A DNA stretch of 64,000 nt from Nostoc sp. NMS2 (GCF_017115105.1 NZ_JABXKH010000178.1:62001-126000), one strand, 5' to 3'. Shown: positions 53,839 through 63,341, counted from the stretch's first letter. Notes: generated by a model from the sequence alone, not told the origin. Program-made: numbers and translations.

Positions 53839-55227
53839 TTATTTAAATTTAGGCTGGCGACGATACAGCAATTTAAATTGGTAAATTGGCGTGACATCTA
53901 AGGGTAATTGAATGGTAAAAGTGCTGCCTTTGCCTAATTGACTTTGCACGTTTAAATCACCTTGGTGTGACTGAATAATTGCCTGAGCGATCGCTAATCC
54001 TAATCCAGAACCGCCAGTTTTACGAGAGCGATCGCTATTTACTCGGTAAAAGCGATCAAAAATCCGAGTCAGTTCCTGATGTGGAATACCAATACCTGTA
54101 TCTTGAACCTGAATCACAGCATAATTTTCACTACGATCTAAGACAACAGTCACTTTTCCAGATTGTGGCGTGTATTGAATTGCATTGATAATTAAATTAG
54201 AAACCAGACGATAAAGCTGGTCAGAATCGCCTACGATATTTAGAGGTTGCTCGACTCTGATTGCAGATGTCAGTGTCACTTGAGCAGAAAATGCGATCGC
54301 TGCAAATTCCTCTATTAAGTCGTTGACAATATCATTCAAGCAACATTCATGTCGTAATGGGATATGTTGCCGATCTAGGCGAGTTAAAAGGAGCAAATCT
54401 ACAACTAAAGTAGTGAGTCGATGATTCTGACGCTGTATAGTTCGTAGAATGTCCCGTGCTTCGATTTCATCTAATTTCGGCATTAACAAAGCTGATTCCA
54501 CCGTTGCTTGTGTTGCAGCTAAAGGTGTTCGCAACTCATGGGCTACATCTGCGGTAAACTGTTGAATTTGTCTATAAGATTGATAAATAGGTTGCATTGC
54601 TAATCCTGCTAACCACCAACTAGCAACACTAACTACAACCATCGTTGTAGGCAATCCCACGGCTAAAATTAATTTTACAGCATCCAGATAACTATTGAAA
54701 TCCTCAAGACTTCGTCCAACTTGGATGTATCCCCAATCACGATTATCTTGAGTGTGCAGTCCAAAAGAAATTTGGTGGTATGGCTTGCCTTTGCTGTCTT
54801 TTATCGTTTGCCAAAGTTTTTTGTTAAAGACTAGAGAAAGTTTTTCTGGATGAGAACCTGCGATCGCAATCAAGCGTCCAGAATTATCAAAAAAACGTAC
54901 ATAGTAGTAGCCTTGATGGATGGCACTGAGAATATGCTTTTTAGAACTTGAATGCTGTTGAATACAGCTTTCTCCAAGTACACAAATATTTGGTAAAAGC
55001 TGTTGTACAACTGGTTCAACACGTCCAGGTTGCTTTAGTTTCAGTTCGATACTGTCGTGTATCGTTCCGGCAACAGATTCCAATTCTCGGTCTAATGTTA
55101 CCCAATGGGCATGGGATACGGCTTTGTAGACACCGAATCCGCATAGGCTTAAAATCACAGCCATGACGAGTGCATACCACAGAGCTAAACGAATGCGGGT
55201 TAAGTTAAAGAGTTTATTTTGATTCAT
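53839..55227 (-). CDS. rppB: Sensor histidine kinase RppB-like
   Basis: About 462 residues from the ATG at 55227, which overlaps the end of the response-regulator gene by 14 bp; a longer ORF to 55287 is less likely. Two membrane helices (ALWYALVMAVILSLCGFGVY and LILAVGLPTTMVVVSVASWW) enclose a periplasmic sensor. The cytoplasmic part has the H-box FTADVAHELRTPLAATQATV, N-box NLIINAIQYTP, DTGIGI and GGSGLGLAIAQAI. Order and similarity match RppB/NrsS of Synechocystis, tied to nickel and redox responses. Here it faces a CzcAB metal-efflux locus. The exact signal is unproved. Confidence 0.82.
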   Translation of the reverse strand: MNQNKLFNLTRIRLALWYALVMAVILSLCGFGVYKAVSHAHWVTLDRELESVAGTIHDSIELKLKQPGRVEPVVQQLLPNICVLGESCIQQHSSSKKHILSAIHQGYYYVRFFDNSGRLIAIAGSHPEKLSLVFNKKLWQTIKDSKGKPYHQISFGLHTQDNRDWGYIQVGRSLEDFNSYLDAVKLILAVGLPTTMVVVSVASWWLAGLAMQPIYQSYRQIQQFTADVAHELRTPLAATQATVESALLMPKLDEIEARDILRTIQRQNHRLTTLVVDLLLLTRLDRQHIPLRHECCLNDIVNDLIEEFAAIAFSAQVTLTSAIRVEQPLNIVGDSDQLYRLVSNLIINAIQYTPQSGKVTVVLDRSENYAVIQVQDTGIGIPHQELTRIFDRFYRVNSDRSRKTGGSGLGLAIAQAIIQSHQGDLNVQSQLGKGSTFTIQLPLDVTPIYQFKLLYRRQPKFK

Positions 55228-55918
55228 CGGTGAGATTGAGACGATATCCCACACCATGCATAGTTTCAATCGGGTTTCCGCAGCCACTATTAGCTAATCT
55301 GCGGCGCAGCAAACGTATTTGAGCCGCCACCACATTACTAACGGGTTCTGCGTTCACCTCCCAAAGCTGATTGCGAATCTGTTCAGTTGTGACAATTTGG
55401 TGCGGATGCTTCATAAAATACTCTAGTAGCTGGAATTCTTTATGAGTTAAAGGAATTACCTGTTTATCCCCTTGATGGTTGTGACTAACAACCATACTGT
55501 TGCTGTAATCGAGAGTCAGGTTGCCAACAGTTAACTCCTTGGATTGAAATTGGGGCGATCGCCTCTGCAAAGCACGCAACCGCGCCAACAATTCCGCCAT
55601 ACCAAAGGGCTTCACCAGATAATCATCAGCACCGGCATCCAATCCAGCAACTTTATCTTCCATTCGATCTTTAGCTGTCAGCATCAAAACTGGTAGAGAA
55701 TTACGCCGTGTTCGTAGCCGACTACACAGTTCTAACCCAGACAATCCTGGCAACATCCAATCGATAATAGCTAGGGTGTACTGCGTCCACTGGTTTTCTA
55801 GATAATCCCATGCCTCCTCACCATCTAAAACCCAGTCAACTACATACTTTTCCAGATTCAAGGTGCGCTTAATTGCCGAACCCAAATCTGGCTCATCTTC
55901 GACTAGTAGGACTCTCAT
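55214..55918 (-). CDS. rppA: OmpR-family response regulator RppA-like
   Basis: A 234-residue response regulator. The receiver has the acidic pocket in LLVEDEPDLG, the phosphoacceptor Asp in LAIIDWMLPGLSG (about residue 53), the Thr in MLTAKDR and Lys in YLVKPFG. The OmpR winged helix follows, with LTHKEFQLLEYFMKHP and RLLRRRLANSG. It is upstream of and overlaps rppB. A CTAGGAGGTAA ribosome-binding site precedes the start. In Synechocystis the homologous RppA/NrsR activates nickel efflux or photosystem genes; the neighbouring CzcAB here suggests metal efflux control. Confidence 0.85.
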   Translation of the reverse strand: MRVLLVEDEPDLGSAIKRTLNLEKYVVDWVLDGEEAWDYLENQWTQYTLAIIDWMLPGLSGLELCSRLRTRRNSLPVLMLTAKDRMEDKVAGLDAGADDYLVKPFGMAELLARLRALQRRSPQFQSKELTVGNLTLDYSNSMVVSHNHQGDKQVIPLTHKEFQLLEYFMKHPHQIVTTEQIRNQLWEVNAEPVSNVVAAQIRLLRRRLANSGCGNPIETMHGVGYRLNLTDESK

Positions 55919-55982
55919 ATAATTTACCTCCTAGATTGATATCCTGAGAAGCATCTTTACCTCCTCAAGGTTTAAAAATCTA

Positions 55983-56462
55983 TCAAAAGTAGATCCGAAA
56001 CTGGGCTACACCTACGGGAATTTCTGCATCACTACCAACAAATTTAGCAGAAACTCGGTAGAGCCAAGCATTTGAAGTTCCCCTTCGGTTTACCCTATTC
56101 ATATCAATATTGAGTATATTCGCAGGGGCGACAACTTGGGGGAAAGCGATCGCAATCTTGTTACCGTTAACAGTGGTATTTGCCTGAATTTTTCGACCAG
56201 ATTGATCGGAAATACTGAAATCATTTTTTACAGTTAAACCTGGTGGAACATCGATATTTATCTGGGTAATAGCACTGCTATTTTGAGGAATTTCCAATTT
56301 GAAACTATGCCGAACAGTTCCCCATTTAGTCTGAGGAAATTGCACTGTGCTAAGAATATGAGGAAAACTCTTATTAGCTGGTGTCTGACTTGCATGGACA
56401 GCAGAAAGTGAAGCTGTAAGTGTCAAACTAACCGCAGTTATAAAAATGAATTTTTTCAGCAT
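55983..56462 (-). CDS. Secreted DUF2808 protein
   Basis: A 159-residue protein with an N-terminal signal (FIFITAVSLTLTASLSAVHA). The mature part (FPHILSTVQFPQTKWGTVRH then SFKLEIPQNSSAITQINIDV) and the closing VGVAQFRIYF match DUF2808, a small cyanobacterial beta-rich secreted domain. The function is unknown. It sits between rppA and a metal-type lipoprotein on the same strand, so a link to metal response is possible but unproved. Confidence 0.82.
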   Translation of the reverse strand: MLKKFIFITAVSLTLTASLSAVHASQTPANKSFPHILSTVQFPQTKWGTVRHSFKLEIPQNSSAITQINIDVPPGLTVKNDFSISDQSGRKIQANTTVNGNKIAIAFPQVVAPANILNIDMNRVNRRGTSNAWLYRVSAKFVGSDAEIPVGVAQFRIYF

Positions 56463-56651
56463 TTTAAATCTCTAATAAATCAATCTTGTTAATCTAGTCT
56501 CAGACTCATTATTTTAAATAAATCTGCTATTAACTAGCTTGACAGAGACAGATGAAATCAAGATGAAATTTGGGTATGTCCTAATACGGTTTAGTTCAGG
56601 TTGAAATTCTTTGTTAAAGTGATTTTCTTTTAACGAACTGCGTACCCCTAC

Positions 56652-56805
56652 CTGACAATTCAGGTCATGTGGAAAATACTACGAAAAACCTAACCCCCCA
56701 ACCCCCTTCCCGATGCGGGAAGGGGGAAAATTCAAAGTCTCTCTCCTTCTAGGAGAGAGATTTAGAGAGAGGTTTTCCAGATACTGTGAAAAGTCAGGTA
56801 TCCTT
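56652..56805. repeat. Palindromic repeat element with uninterrupted centre
   Basis: Loosely inverted ends (TCATGTGGAAAA / GTTTTCCAGATACTGTGAAAA) surround two hairpins, CCCCCTTCCCG...CGGGAAGGGGG and CTCTCTCCTTCTAGGAGAGAG. The second palindrome is intact here, whereas its halves flank the MITE copies at 41224 and 22992. Confidence 0.7.
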
Positions 56806-56876
56806 ACAGGGAAGCAAGCTACGTGCAGCGTCTCCTAGAGAAGGACGCAAAGAGAAGAAAGCAAATGCTTACAGAT

Positions 56877-57362
56877 TTACTTATTAAAATTAAAACGACC
56901 ATCTACTTTTTTGCCATCAATATCTACAAGCATCTTCACTTGATATTGACCTGAAGATTTTTCTGGGAGCAAAACAGTATAGTGTTTACCTTCTTTGTCA
57001 TAAGCAAGGTTTAAAGTTTTCTGCTTTCCATCAGGTGTCTGAACTTGAGCCTTCACTTTAGCATTAGATATTGTTTCGTGATTGTCGCCTTTTAGCAAAT
57101 AGAAATCCATGTGAGTTCCATTAGCTTCTTTCTCAGGTACAAATTCTAAATGATAGGCTCCTGTCTCCACAACTTGACCTCCTTTAGATTCACCATGCTG
57201 TTGAGATATTTGAGCAGCAGGCGAAGCTGATGAATTAGCACTTGAAGTAGAATTCGCAGGACTTTTTTCGGTATTAGCTGCTTGATCACTGTTACTACAA
57301 GCTCCCAAAAAAAGCAGCCCTGCACTTCCTATAACAATCAAGCTGGATTTTAGTGAAATCAT
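56877..57362 (-). CDS. Lipoprotein with metal-efflux-associated C-terminal domain
   Basis: About 161 residues from the ATG at 57362, which has GGAG 8 bp upstream; the ATG at 57377 adds five residues. The lipobox is LLFLGAC. A Ser/Ala/Asn-rich linker leads to a beta domain (GGQVVETGAYHLEFVPEKEA then NGTHMDFYLLKGDNHE, about residues 60-100; GQYQVKMLVDIDGKKVDGRF at the end). The pattern GG..VE...Y.LEFV resembles a domain found in metal-efflux adaptors and in FixH/YtkA-like proteins. It lies 47 bp downstream of czcA, so it may assist periplasmic metal handling. Function is inferred. Confidence 0.7.
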   Translation of the reverse strand: MISLKSSLIVIGSAGLLFLGACSNSDQAANTEKSPANSTSSANSSASPAAQISQQHGESKGGQVVETGAYHLEFVPEKEANGTHMDFYLLKGDNHETISNAKVKAQVQTPDGKQKTLNLAYDKEGKHYTVLLPEKSSGQYQVKMLVDIDGKKVDGRFNFNK

Positions 57363-57423
57363 TGATTTACTCCGCATTCAAACAATCAATAACTGAGATG
57401 TAAAAAATAGAAAAGCCCATTCA

Positions 57424-60400
57424 TTATACTGGGTAATTGGCTACATCAATATTTTGTAATAATATAGTATTGTTAGGAACTAAAAACTTCCTAAACTGAG
57501 AATACAAAGCTGGAATAACTAACAGTGTTAATGCTGTAGAGGTAAATAAGCCACCCAATACTACTATCGAAAGGGGTTGCAAAATTTCTTTACCGGGGCC
57601 ACTGCCAACTACTAATGGTGCTAACCCTAAAGCAGAGGTAAAAGCTGTCATTAAAATGGCGTTTAGCCGTTCCATTGAACCTTTAATAAGTACTTCTTTA
57701 AGAGGCATCCCTTCCGCAAATTTGGTATTGTAGTTATCTACTAGTAGCAAACCATTACGAGTGGCAACTCCAAATAGAGTGATAAAGCCAACTAAGGAAG
57801 CAATAGAAATCACACCATCTGTCAAAGCTACTGAAAATATTCCTCCCACTAATGCTAAAGGTAAGTTAATCATAATCATGATGGTAGAAGGAATAGATTT
57901 GACTGAAAGATACATAATTACTGTGATGACGACAAAGGCGATCGCACTGGAAATTAAGATATTTTGAGTGGCTCGTTCTTGCGCCTCAAATTGCCCTGCA
58001 TATTGAATATAGTAACCAGAGGGAGGATGCACTTGTTGGTTGACCTTATCCCGAATTTCGTTGACAATAGAGCGCAAATCTCTACCGCTAGCATTAGCAG
58101 AAACAACAATCAAGCGGGAAACATTTTCCCGGTTAATTGTATTTGGGCCTGTGCCATTATGAATTATGGCAACTTGTGATAAAGGAATTTTTTGACCGTC
58201 AGAAGTATCAACTAATAAATTGCCAATGGTATCTAAACTTTGACGTGCATCTGGTTTTAACCACACAACTAAGTCAAAAGTTTGTTGTTTATCCAATATT
58301 TGGGAAACTACTTTTCCATTGAGAGCAGTTTCAACAATTTTAGAAAGTTTTCCTGCTGTTAAACCATATCTAGAAGCAGCTTCACGGTTGAACTTAATTT
58401 GTATTTGTTCGACTGGTACTTGAGGCTCAAGTTGTAAATCAACAATTCCATTAACGGTTTTCATTACTTCATTTACTTGGCTGCCAATGATGCGGAGTTC
58501 TTCTAATTCTGAACCGAAAATTTTGACTGCGATCGCACTTCTCACTCCAGACAAAACCTCGTCCATTTGGTGAGAGATAAAACCACCAATATTTGGCGCT
58601 ACTCCTGGTAATTTAACAAATTCTTCCCGCAGCTTTTTAATAGTTTTCTCCCTATCTTCCATCGCTGCTTTGCTCAACTCAATATCCAAATGTCCGAAAT
58701 TTACCCCTGCTGCATCTGCATCACCAGGCGCACGCCCAGAACGCAACTGCACGTAAGGAAATCTAGAGTCTCCCTTCAGCGCATCTTGAATTGCTTCTCC
58801 AGCTGCATTGGTAGCTTCCAAAGATACACCAGGATAAAGAGTGAGAGTATTCACTAAAGTTTGCTCTTGAAATTCTGGTAAAAACACTCTTCCAAAAGAA
58901 GGAGCAATCACAGCAGCTGCTACTAAACTGGCAGCAGCTAGGGTTAAAATAATTCCAGAACGCCGCAGAGACAATGCTAATAGGGGATGATAAAGCTTCT
59001 TAAAAAATCTTGCAATCCAAGGCTCTTTTTCTGGCAAGTTACCGTAAGGTAATAAGATTGCACATAATGCCGGAGTTACTGTCAAAGCTGTGATACTAGA
59101 ACCGATAACTGCCGCTATATAGCCTAATCCCATTGGGATAAAAATACTACCTTCTACACCAGCTAATGCAAAAACTGGGGAGAAGACAACTAGGGTGATT
59201 ATAGTGCCTCCAAAAAGTGAATCACGCACTTCTTGGCAACCGTAAAACACCACATCTAAAACTGGACGCGGGTTGGGAGAGTATTTATTTTCTCTGAGGT
59301 TACGATAGACATTTTCGGCATCAACAATGGCATCATCAACGGCTGAACCAATTGATACTGCTAATCCTCCCAAAGTCATGGTGTTTAAACCTTGTCCTAG
59401 CCAATTTAGTAATAGTAATCCTATTAGTAAAGATAAGGGAAGAGTAGTTAGGCAAACAGCTAGATTCCGCCAATTCATCAAAAATGGAATCAAGATAATT
59501 GCAACAATAATACTGCCCTCAATCAAAGCTTCTCTAACATTGTCAATGGAAGAATCAATATAGTTTTCTTGTCGGAAGGTAGGGGTGATATTAATATCTT
59601 CGGGTAAGCCAGATTTTACTTCTGACATCGCCGCTTCTATGGCACGGGTAACAGTAGGAGTATCGGCTTGAGGCTGTTTATTAATCATTACAATAATTGC
59701 CTTTTGACCGTTAAAGCTGCCATCACCTCGTTTGATAGCTGCACCAATTTGGACATCAGCTACATCAGATATTTTTATAGGTGTACCGTTGCGGGCAATA
59801 ATTACTGACTGCTGTAATTCTTCGATAGATTCAATCCGTCCAATACCTCGAATTAATTTTTCGCGATCTGGAGTAATTAAATAACCACCCGGTGCATTAA
59901 CATTGGCAGCAGATGCAGCTTCCTGCACATCTTCTAAAGTGACATTAAAGGCTTGTAATTTGTCCGGGTCAATTAATACTTGATATTGGCGAATATCGCC
60001 GCCATAGGCTACAACCTGACTAACACCTGGAACAGCCAAAAGACGATTTGTTACTTGCCAATCGACAATGCGCCGCACTTCCCTCAAAGGAGTATTTTTA
60101 GAAGTAAAGGCGTATTCCAGTACAGTCCCGATGGGGGAACTGGTGGGAGAAATTTGTGGCGTTTCCACTCCTTCAGGAAGCTTATTAGAACTCTGTTGCA
60201 ATCGCTCTGTTACCAATTGGCGAGCTTGATAAATATCGCTTCCCCAGTTAAAAATTACTTTGACAACGGAGACTCCCGACGCACTAGAAGAACGTACTGC
60301 GGTGATTCCTGGAGTACCGTTAATTGCGCTCTCAATTGGTAAAGTTACTAAAGATTCAACTTCTTCTGGTGCTAGTCCTGGTGCTTCAGTTTGAATTTCA

Positions 60401-60540
60401 ACTTGGGGTGGTGCAAAGGTAGGGAAAACATCTAACGGCATTTGGATGATTGTCCGAAATATCCAAAGCGTTAGGACAATTGTACCCAGAATGATTAACC
60501 AACGGCGGGCGATCGCCCATTTAATAATCGCACTCAGCAT
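57424..60540 (-). CDS. czcA: Heavy-metal RND efflux transporter CzcA-type
   Basis: About 1038 residues from the ATG at 60540. The ORF runs 23 codons further to 60609, but that part is encoded by an AATTCGT heptamer repeat (reads NYELRITNYELQ), so I exclude it. Twelve membrane helices and two large periplasmic loops are evident. N-terminal features are MPLDVFPTFAPPQVEIQTEA and ESAINGTPGITAVRS; GSAVDDAIVDAENVYRNL marks the heavy-metal RND (HME) subfamily in helix 4. With the CzcB-like adaptor it exports divalent cations such as zinc, cobalt, nickel or copper from the periplasm. The metal cannot be fixed from sequence alone. Confidence 0.9.
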   Translation of the reverse strand: MLSAIIKWAIARRWLIILGTIVLTLWIFRTIIQMPLDVFPTFAPPQVEIQTEAPGLAPEEVESLVTLPIESAINGTPGITAVRSSSASGVSVVKVIFNWGSDIYQARQLVTERLQQSSNKLPEGVETPQISPTSSPIGTVLEYAFTSKNTPLREVRRIVDWQVTNRLLAVPGVSQVVAYGGDIRQYQVLIDPDKLQAFNVTLEDVQEAASAANVNAPGGYLITPDREKLIRGIGRIESIEELQQSVIIARNGTPIKISDVADVQIGAAIKRGDGSFNGQKAIIVMINKQPQADTPTVTRAIEAAMSEVKSGLPEDINITPTFRQENYIDSSIDNVREALIEGSIIVAIILIPFLMNWRNLAVCLTTLPLSLLIGLLLLNWLGQGLNTMTLGGLAVSIGSAVDDAIVDAENVYRNLRENKYSPNPRPVLDVVFYGCQEVRDSLFGGTIITLVVFSPVFALAGVEGSIFIPMGLGYIAAVIGSSITALTVTPALCAILLPYGNLPEKEPWIARFFKKLYHPLLALSLRRSGIILTLAAASLVAAAVIAPSFGRVFLPEFQEQTLVNTLTLYPGVSLEATNAAGEAIQDALKGDSRFPYVQLRSGRAPGDADAAGVNFGHLDIELSKAAMEDREKTIKKLREEFVKLPGVAPNIGGFISHQMDEVLSGVRSAIAVKIFGSELEELRIIGSQVNEVMKTVNGIVDLQLEPQVPVEQIQIKFNREAASRYGLTAGKLSKIVETALNGKVVSQILDKQQTFDLVVWLKPDARQSLDTIGNLLVDTSDGQKIPLSQVAIIHNGTGPNTINRENVSRLIVVSANASGRDLRSIVNEIRDKVNQQVHPPSGYYIQYAGQFEAQERATQNILISSAIAFVVITVIMYLSVKSIPSTIMIMINLPLALVGGIFSVALTDGVISIASLVGFITLFGVATRNGLLLVDNYNTKFAEGMPLKEVLIKGSMERLNAILMTAFTSALGLAPLVVGSGPGKEILQPLSIVVLGGLFTSTALTLLVIPALYSQFRKFLVPNNTILLQNIDVANYPV

Positions 60541-60544
60541 TATT

Positions 60545-60580
60545 TGTAATTCGTAATTCGTAATTCGTAATTCGTAATTA
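60545..60580. repeat. Tandem heptamer repeat before czcA
   Basis: Four to five tandem copies of TCGTAAT-type heptamer lie in the 65 bp between czcB and the czcA start. They replace a normal ribosome-binding site region. Confidence 0.8.
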
Positions 60581-60605
60581 AGATGGTGTAAGGGTTTTAG
60601 ACATT

Positions 60606-62171
60606 TCAAATGGGTGGTTTATTTACGTTGTGCTGTGCTAGTTGAAGTTGATTGGTGCGACGACTAGACCAAAAAGCACCTGCGATAAAAGCGATCGCGG
60701 CTAATGCTGCTCCTAATCCCAGTAACCACAGTGGTGCTGGCTCTCTTGTAGCCTGTATAGGGGTTTCTGTGTGTTCGTCTACTTTTGGCTTAGTATCACC
60801 ACGTAAAGACTGAGCATAAAGTTGAGGCGATCGCACTGTCACGATCAAATCCTCCTCAAATAAGCCAGTTTTGACCTCAACCATATCCCCAGAGGTGTAA
60901 CCTAAAGTAACTTCTACAGGCTGATAGGCGTTGCCATTTTGTACATAAACCTGTTGTTTGCCATTAGCTTCAACTACAGCCGCGCTCTTAATTGCTAATA
61001 TGGCTGATGATGTTTGGTTTGTAACAACTTCTAATTCTGCAAACATTCCTGGTTTTAGCACTCCACCAGAATTTTCCAGTTCAGCTTGCACTGGTACAAC
61101 TCGCGTTTCTCCTTCCACCACAGAACCAATGCGGGTAATTCGTCCGACGAAGGTACGGTTAGGTATAGAAGCAACTTTCACCCTTACTTGTTGACCACTT
61201 CTTACTTGATTCAAATCTTTTTCATAAATATTCGCGGTGGCAAAAACGCGACTGTCATTGATAATTGTCATCAACTTCCCACCCGCATCCTCAAATGATT
61301 GACCAAGGGTAACTTCCCTGTCGGCAACTTTGCCGGAAATTGGAGATATTATAGTAACAAGTCCTTGAGCATTGGCGCGGGTTCCCAATTGAGAAAGCCG
61401 AGTTTGATAAATACTATTACTTAGTTGGATACGAGATTTTGCTACCTGAACGGCTGAATCAGCGCGTTTTAGCTGATTTTCTGCCTCAATAACGTCCCGA
61501 CGACTAGCGGCTTTCGCAAGATCGGTTTTGGCTTGAGCTAACTGAGTTTCGGATTCAAGAGCGTTACGACGTGGTAAAGCGCCAGCCTCAGCTAATTGTC
61601 GATCCTTGTTAAACTTTTCTTGAGCATAAGCCACTTGGCTTTGTGCTTGAATTATTTCAGCTGCGGCTATTTGTTGATAGCGATCGCGGTTTTGTTGAGC
61701 TAGTCTTAAATCAGCCTGCGCTTGCTGTAAATCAGCCTGACCTTGAGCAAGTTTTTCCTGAGAATTAACCCGCATTTCCACCAGTTCAGGGCTGGATAAA
61801 ACGGCAACTGGTTGACCTTTTTTCACCATGACACCAGGTTCCACCAATAACTCAACCACTTTTGCTTTAGAAATTGGCGTATTTACTTCCGCTTTTTGGC
61901 TGGGTAGAGTTTCAATCTGTCCGGTAGTTTTAATCCCAACAGATAACTGCTGGCGTTTGACAGGTTCAACTTTAATTCCTAGCCGTTTGGCTGTTTGGGC
62001 ATCAACTTGAATAGAATTAGTAGCACCCGTTGTTTCACTTCCTCCTTGAAACTCATTTCCGTGTCCGGCGTGAGCCAAAACAACTGCGGGACTAGCAAGT
62101 AACAAAACACTGAAAAGTGTCCCAGAAACACAGCGAATAACTGTAAGTGGTTGGGAATAGGAGTTAGACAT
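60606..62171 (-). CDS. czcB: Metal efflux membrane fusion protein CzcB-type
   Basis: About 521 residues from the ATG at 62171; the ORF upstream to 62291 is not convincing. A signal (LFSVLLLASPAVVLA) is followed by a His-containing start AHAGHGNEF. The adaptor has a biotinyl-lipoyl half (ISKAKVVELLVEPGVMVKKG), a long helical hairpin (about residues 130-260, rich in Ala, Gln, Glu) and the closing half (ISPISGKVADREVTLGQSF), then a beta-barrel domain. A C-terminal membrane helix (WLLGLGAALAAIAFIAGAFW) is unusual for this family and may be an added anchor. It precedes czcA on the same strand. No outer-membrane CzcC is in the window. Confidence 0.88.
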   Translation of the reverse strand: MSNSYSQPLTVIRCVSGTLFSVLLLASPAVVLAHAGHGNEFQGGSETTGATNSIQVDAQTAKRLGIKVEPVKRQQLSVGIKTTGQIETLPSQKAEVNTPISKAKVVELLVEPGVMVKKGQPVAVLSSPELVEMRVNSQEKLAQGQADLQQAQADLRLAQQNRDRYQQIAAAEIIQAQSQVAYAQEKFNKDRQLAEAGALPRRNALESETQLAQAKTDLAKAASRRDVIEAENQLKRADSAVQVAKSRIQLSNSIYQTRLSQLGTRANAQGLVTIISPISGKVADREVTLGQSFEDAGGKLMTIINDSRVFATANIYEKDLNQVRSGQQVRVKVASIPNRTFVGRITRIGSVVEGETRVVPVQAELENSGGVLKPGMFAELEVVTNQTSSAILAIKSAAVVEANGKQQVYVQNGNAYQPVEVTLGYTSGDMVEVKTGLFEEDLIVTVRSPQLYAQSLRGDTKPKVDEHTETPIQATREPAPLWLLGLGAALAAIAFIAGAFWSSRRTNQLQLAQHNVNKPPI

Positions 62172-62264
62172 CGCTATCAAAAGTCTTTGGATACAGAGGC
62201 AGAGAAAATACAGTGATTCCGTCTCACTACCCAGTCTTTCATTAAGAAATGAAATTAGGATGAA

Positions 62265-62545
62265 ATTATGCTGCGTAGGCGTAGCCCGCACTTCGGCATG
62301 GTTCGACTCCGCTCACCAGCCGCTCAGTGAGCATCGTAGACATCGCTTTTAAAATAACCAAACACCTATCCCGAATTACGAATTACGTAAAGCCTGCGGC
62401 ATGGCTTCGCTTAGAGCGTAGCGCTAGCAAGTCCGCGTACCCCTGGAAGCAAGCTACGCTTTTAGCGTCTCGTAGAGAGCGTCATTACGAATTACGAACT
62501 TGTACTGAGCGTAGCCGAAGTATTACGAATTACGAATTACTTGTT
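62265..62545. repeat. Mixed short repeats between czcB and the DUF305 gene
   Basis: Contains GCGTAGGCGTAGCCCGC and related palindromes (62270-62290, 62390-62440), a TACTGAGCG..GCCGAAGTA repeat (62503-62521) and GAATTACGAATTACG heptamers at 62375-62390 and 62520-62540. No gene is supported. Confidence 0.75.
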
Positions 62546-63235
62546 GTACCAAGCTTTTCGCCACTGCTGCATTTGTTTAATCTCTATATCTTGGGCTTTA
62601 ACAATTTCTTGGGCTAATTTCTTGATTTCAGGGCGTTTAGACTTACTTAAGGCATCTTGCCCCATTTTTACAGCCCCTTCGTGGTGAGGAATCATCGCAT
62701 TGATAAAGCGCAAATCAAACTCAGCATCAGCCGCACCTAAATCCTGACTCATCATCATGCCTTTCATTTGGTCAGATGACATTTCCATCGTATGACCCAT
62801 TTGGCTGTTGTAAGCCATTGGTTTATCTCCCGCCTTGGGATACCAAGCTTGTCGCCACTGCTTCATCTGAGTGATTTCTTGGTTTTGCGATTTGATGATA
62901 TTGTCTGCTAGTTTTTTGATTTCAGGACGTTTTGATTTCACCTGTGCAACATTCGCCATTTCCACAGCGCCTTGATGGTGCGGTATCATCGCGTCGATAA
63001 ATCGTAAATCAAAATTAGTATCGGCTGGGCCTAAATCCATTCCCATGCTGTGATTCATCATGCCACCACCGTGATTCATCATCTGCTTATCGTTAGCATT
63101 GGTGGTAGTTGCCTTTGGCGCTTGGCTTTGGATCTGGGAAGCAGTACTAGTACAGCCTGTCATTAACCCACTGGCTGAAGCGATCGCACTAAAGGTTAAC
63201 ACCAAAAAGCCATTTCTTAAAGATAGCAGTTGCAT
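62537..63235 (-). CDS. Lipoprotein with two DUF305 domains
   Basis: About 232 residues from the ATG at 63235, which has a GAGGTGAG ribosome-binding site. The lipobox is GLMTGC. Two DUF305 copies follow: FDLRFIDAMIPHHQGAVEMA (about residues 80-99) and FDLRFINAMIPHHEGAVKMG (about 175-194). Each carries the Asp-Met-x-His-His core, and each ends with Gln-Met-(K/Q)-Gln-Trp. A Met/His-rich linker (MMNHGGGMMNHSMGM) looks suited to bind copper or silver. DUF305 proteins occur in copper and metal resistance loci. Its place above czcBA supports a periplasmic metal-binding role. Confidence 0.85.
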   Translation of the reverse strand: MQLLSLRNGFLVLTFSAIASASGLMTGCTSTASQIQSQAPKATTTNANDKQMMNHGGGMMNHSMGMDLGPADTNFDLRFIDAMIPHHQGAVEMANVAQVKSKRPEIKKLADNIIKSQNQEITQMKQWRQAWYPKAGDKPMAYNSQMGHTMEMSSDQMKGMMMSQDLGAADAEFDLRFINAMIPHHEGAVKMGQDALSKSKRPEIKKLAQEIVKAQDIEIKQMQQWRKAWYNK

Positions 63236-63341
63236 AAGTCTCACCTCATAGTTTCCTAATTTTATATTTACTCCTTAGCTTGGCAGCCAGAAATGAAATT
63301 AGGATGAAATCTCAAGATGAGAAGTTGGGTATCTAGTGGTT

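Noticed and set aside
62295-62320. GGTTCGACTCC resembling a tRNA T-loop
   Set aside because: No acceptor, D or anticodon stems can be formed around it; it belongs to a dispersed repeat.
62375-62545. Possible CRISPR-like array of GAATTAC units
   Set aside because: Units are tandem heptamers without unique spacers; they are STRR-type repeats.
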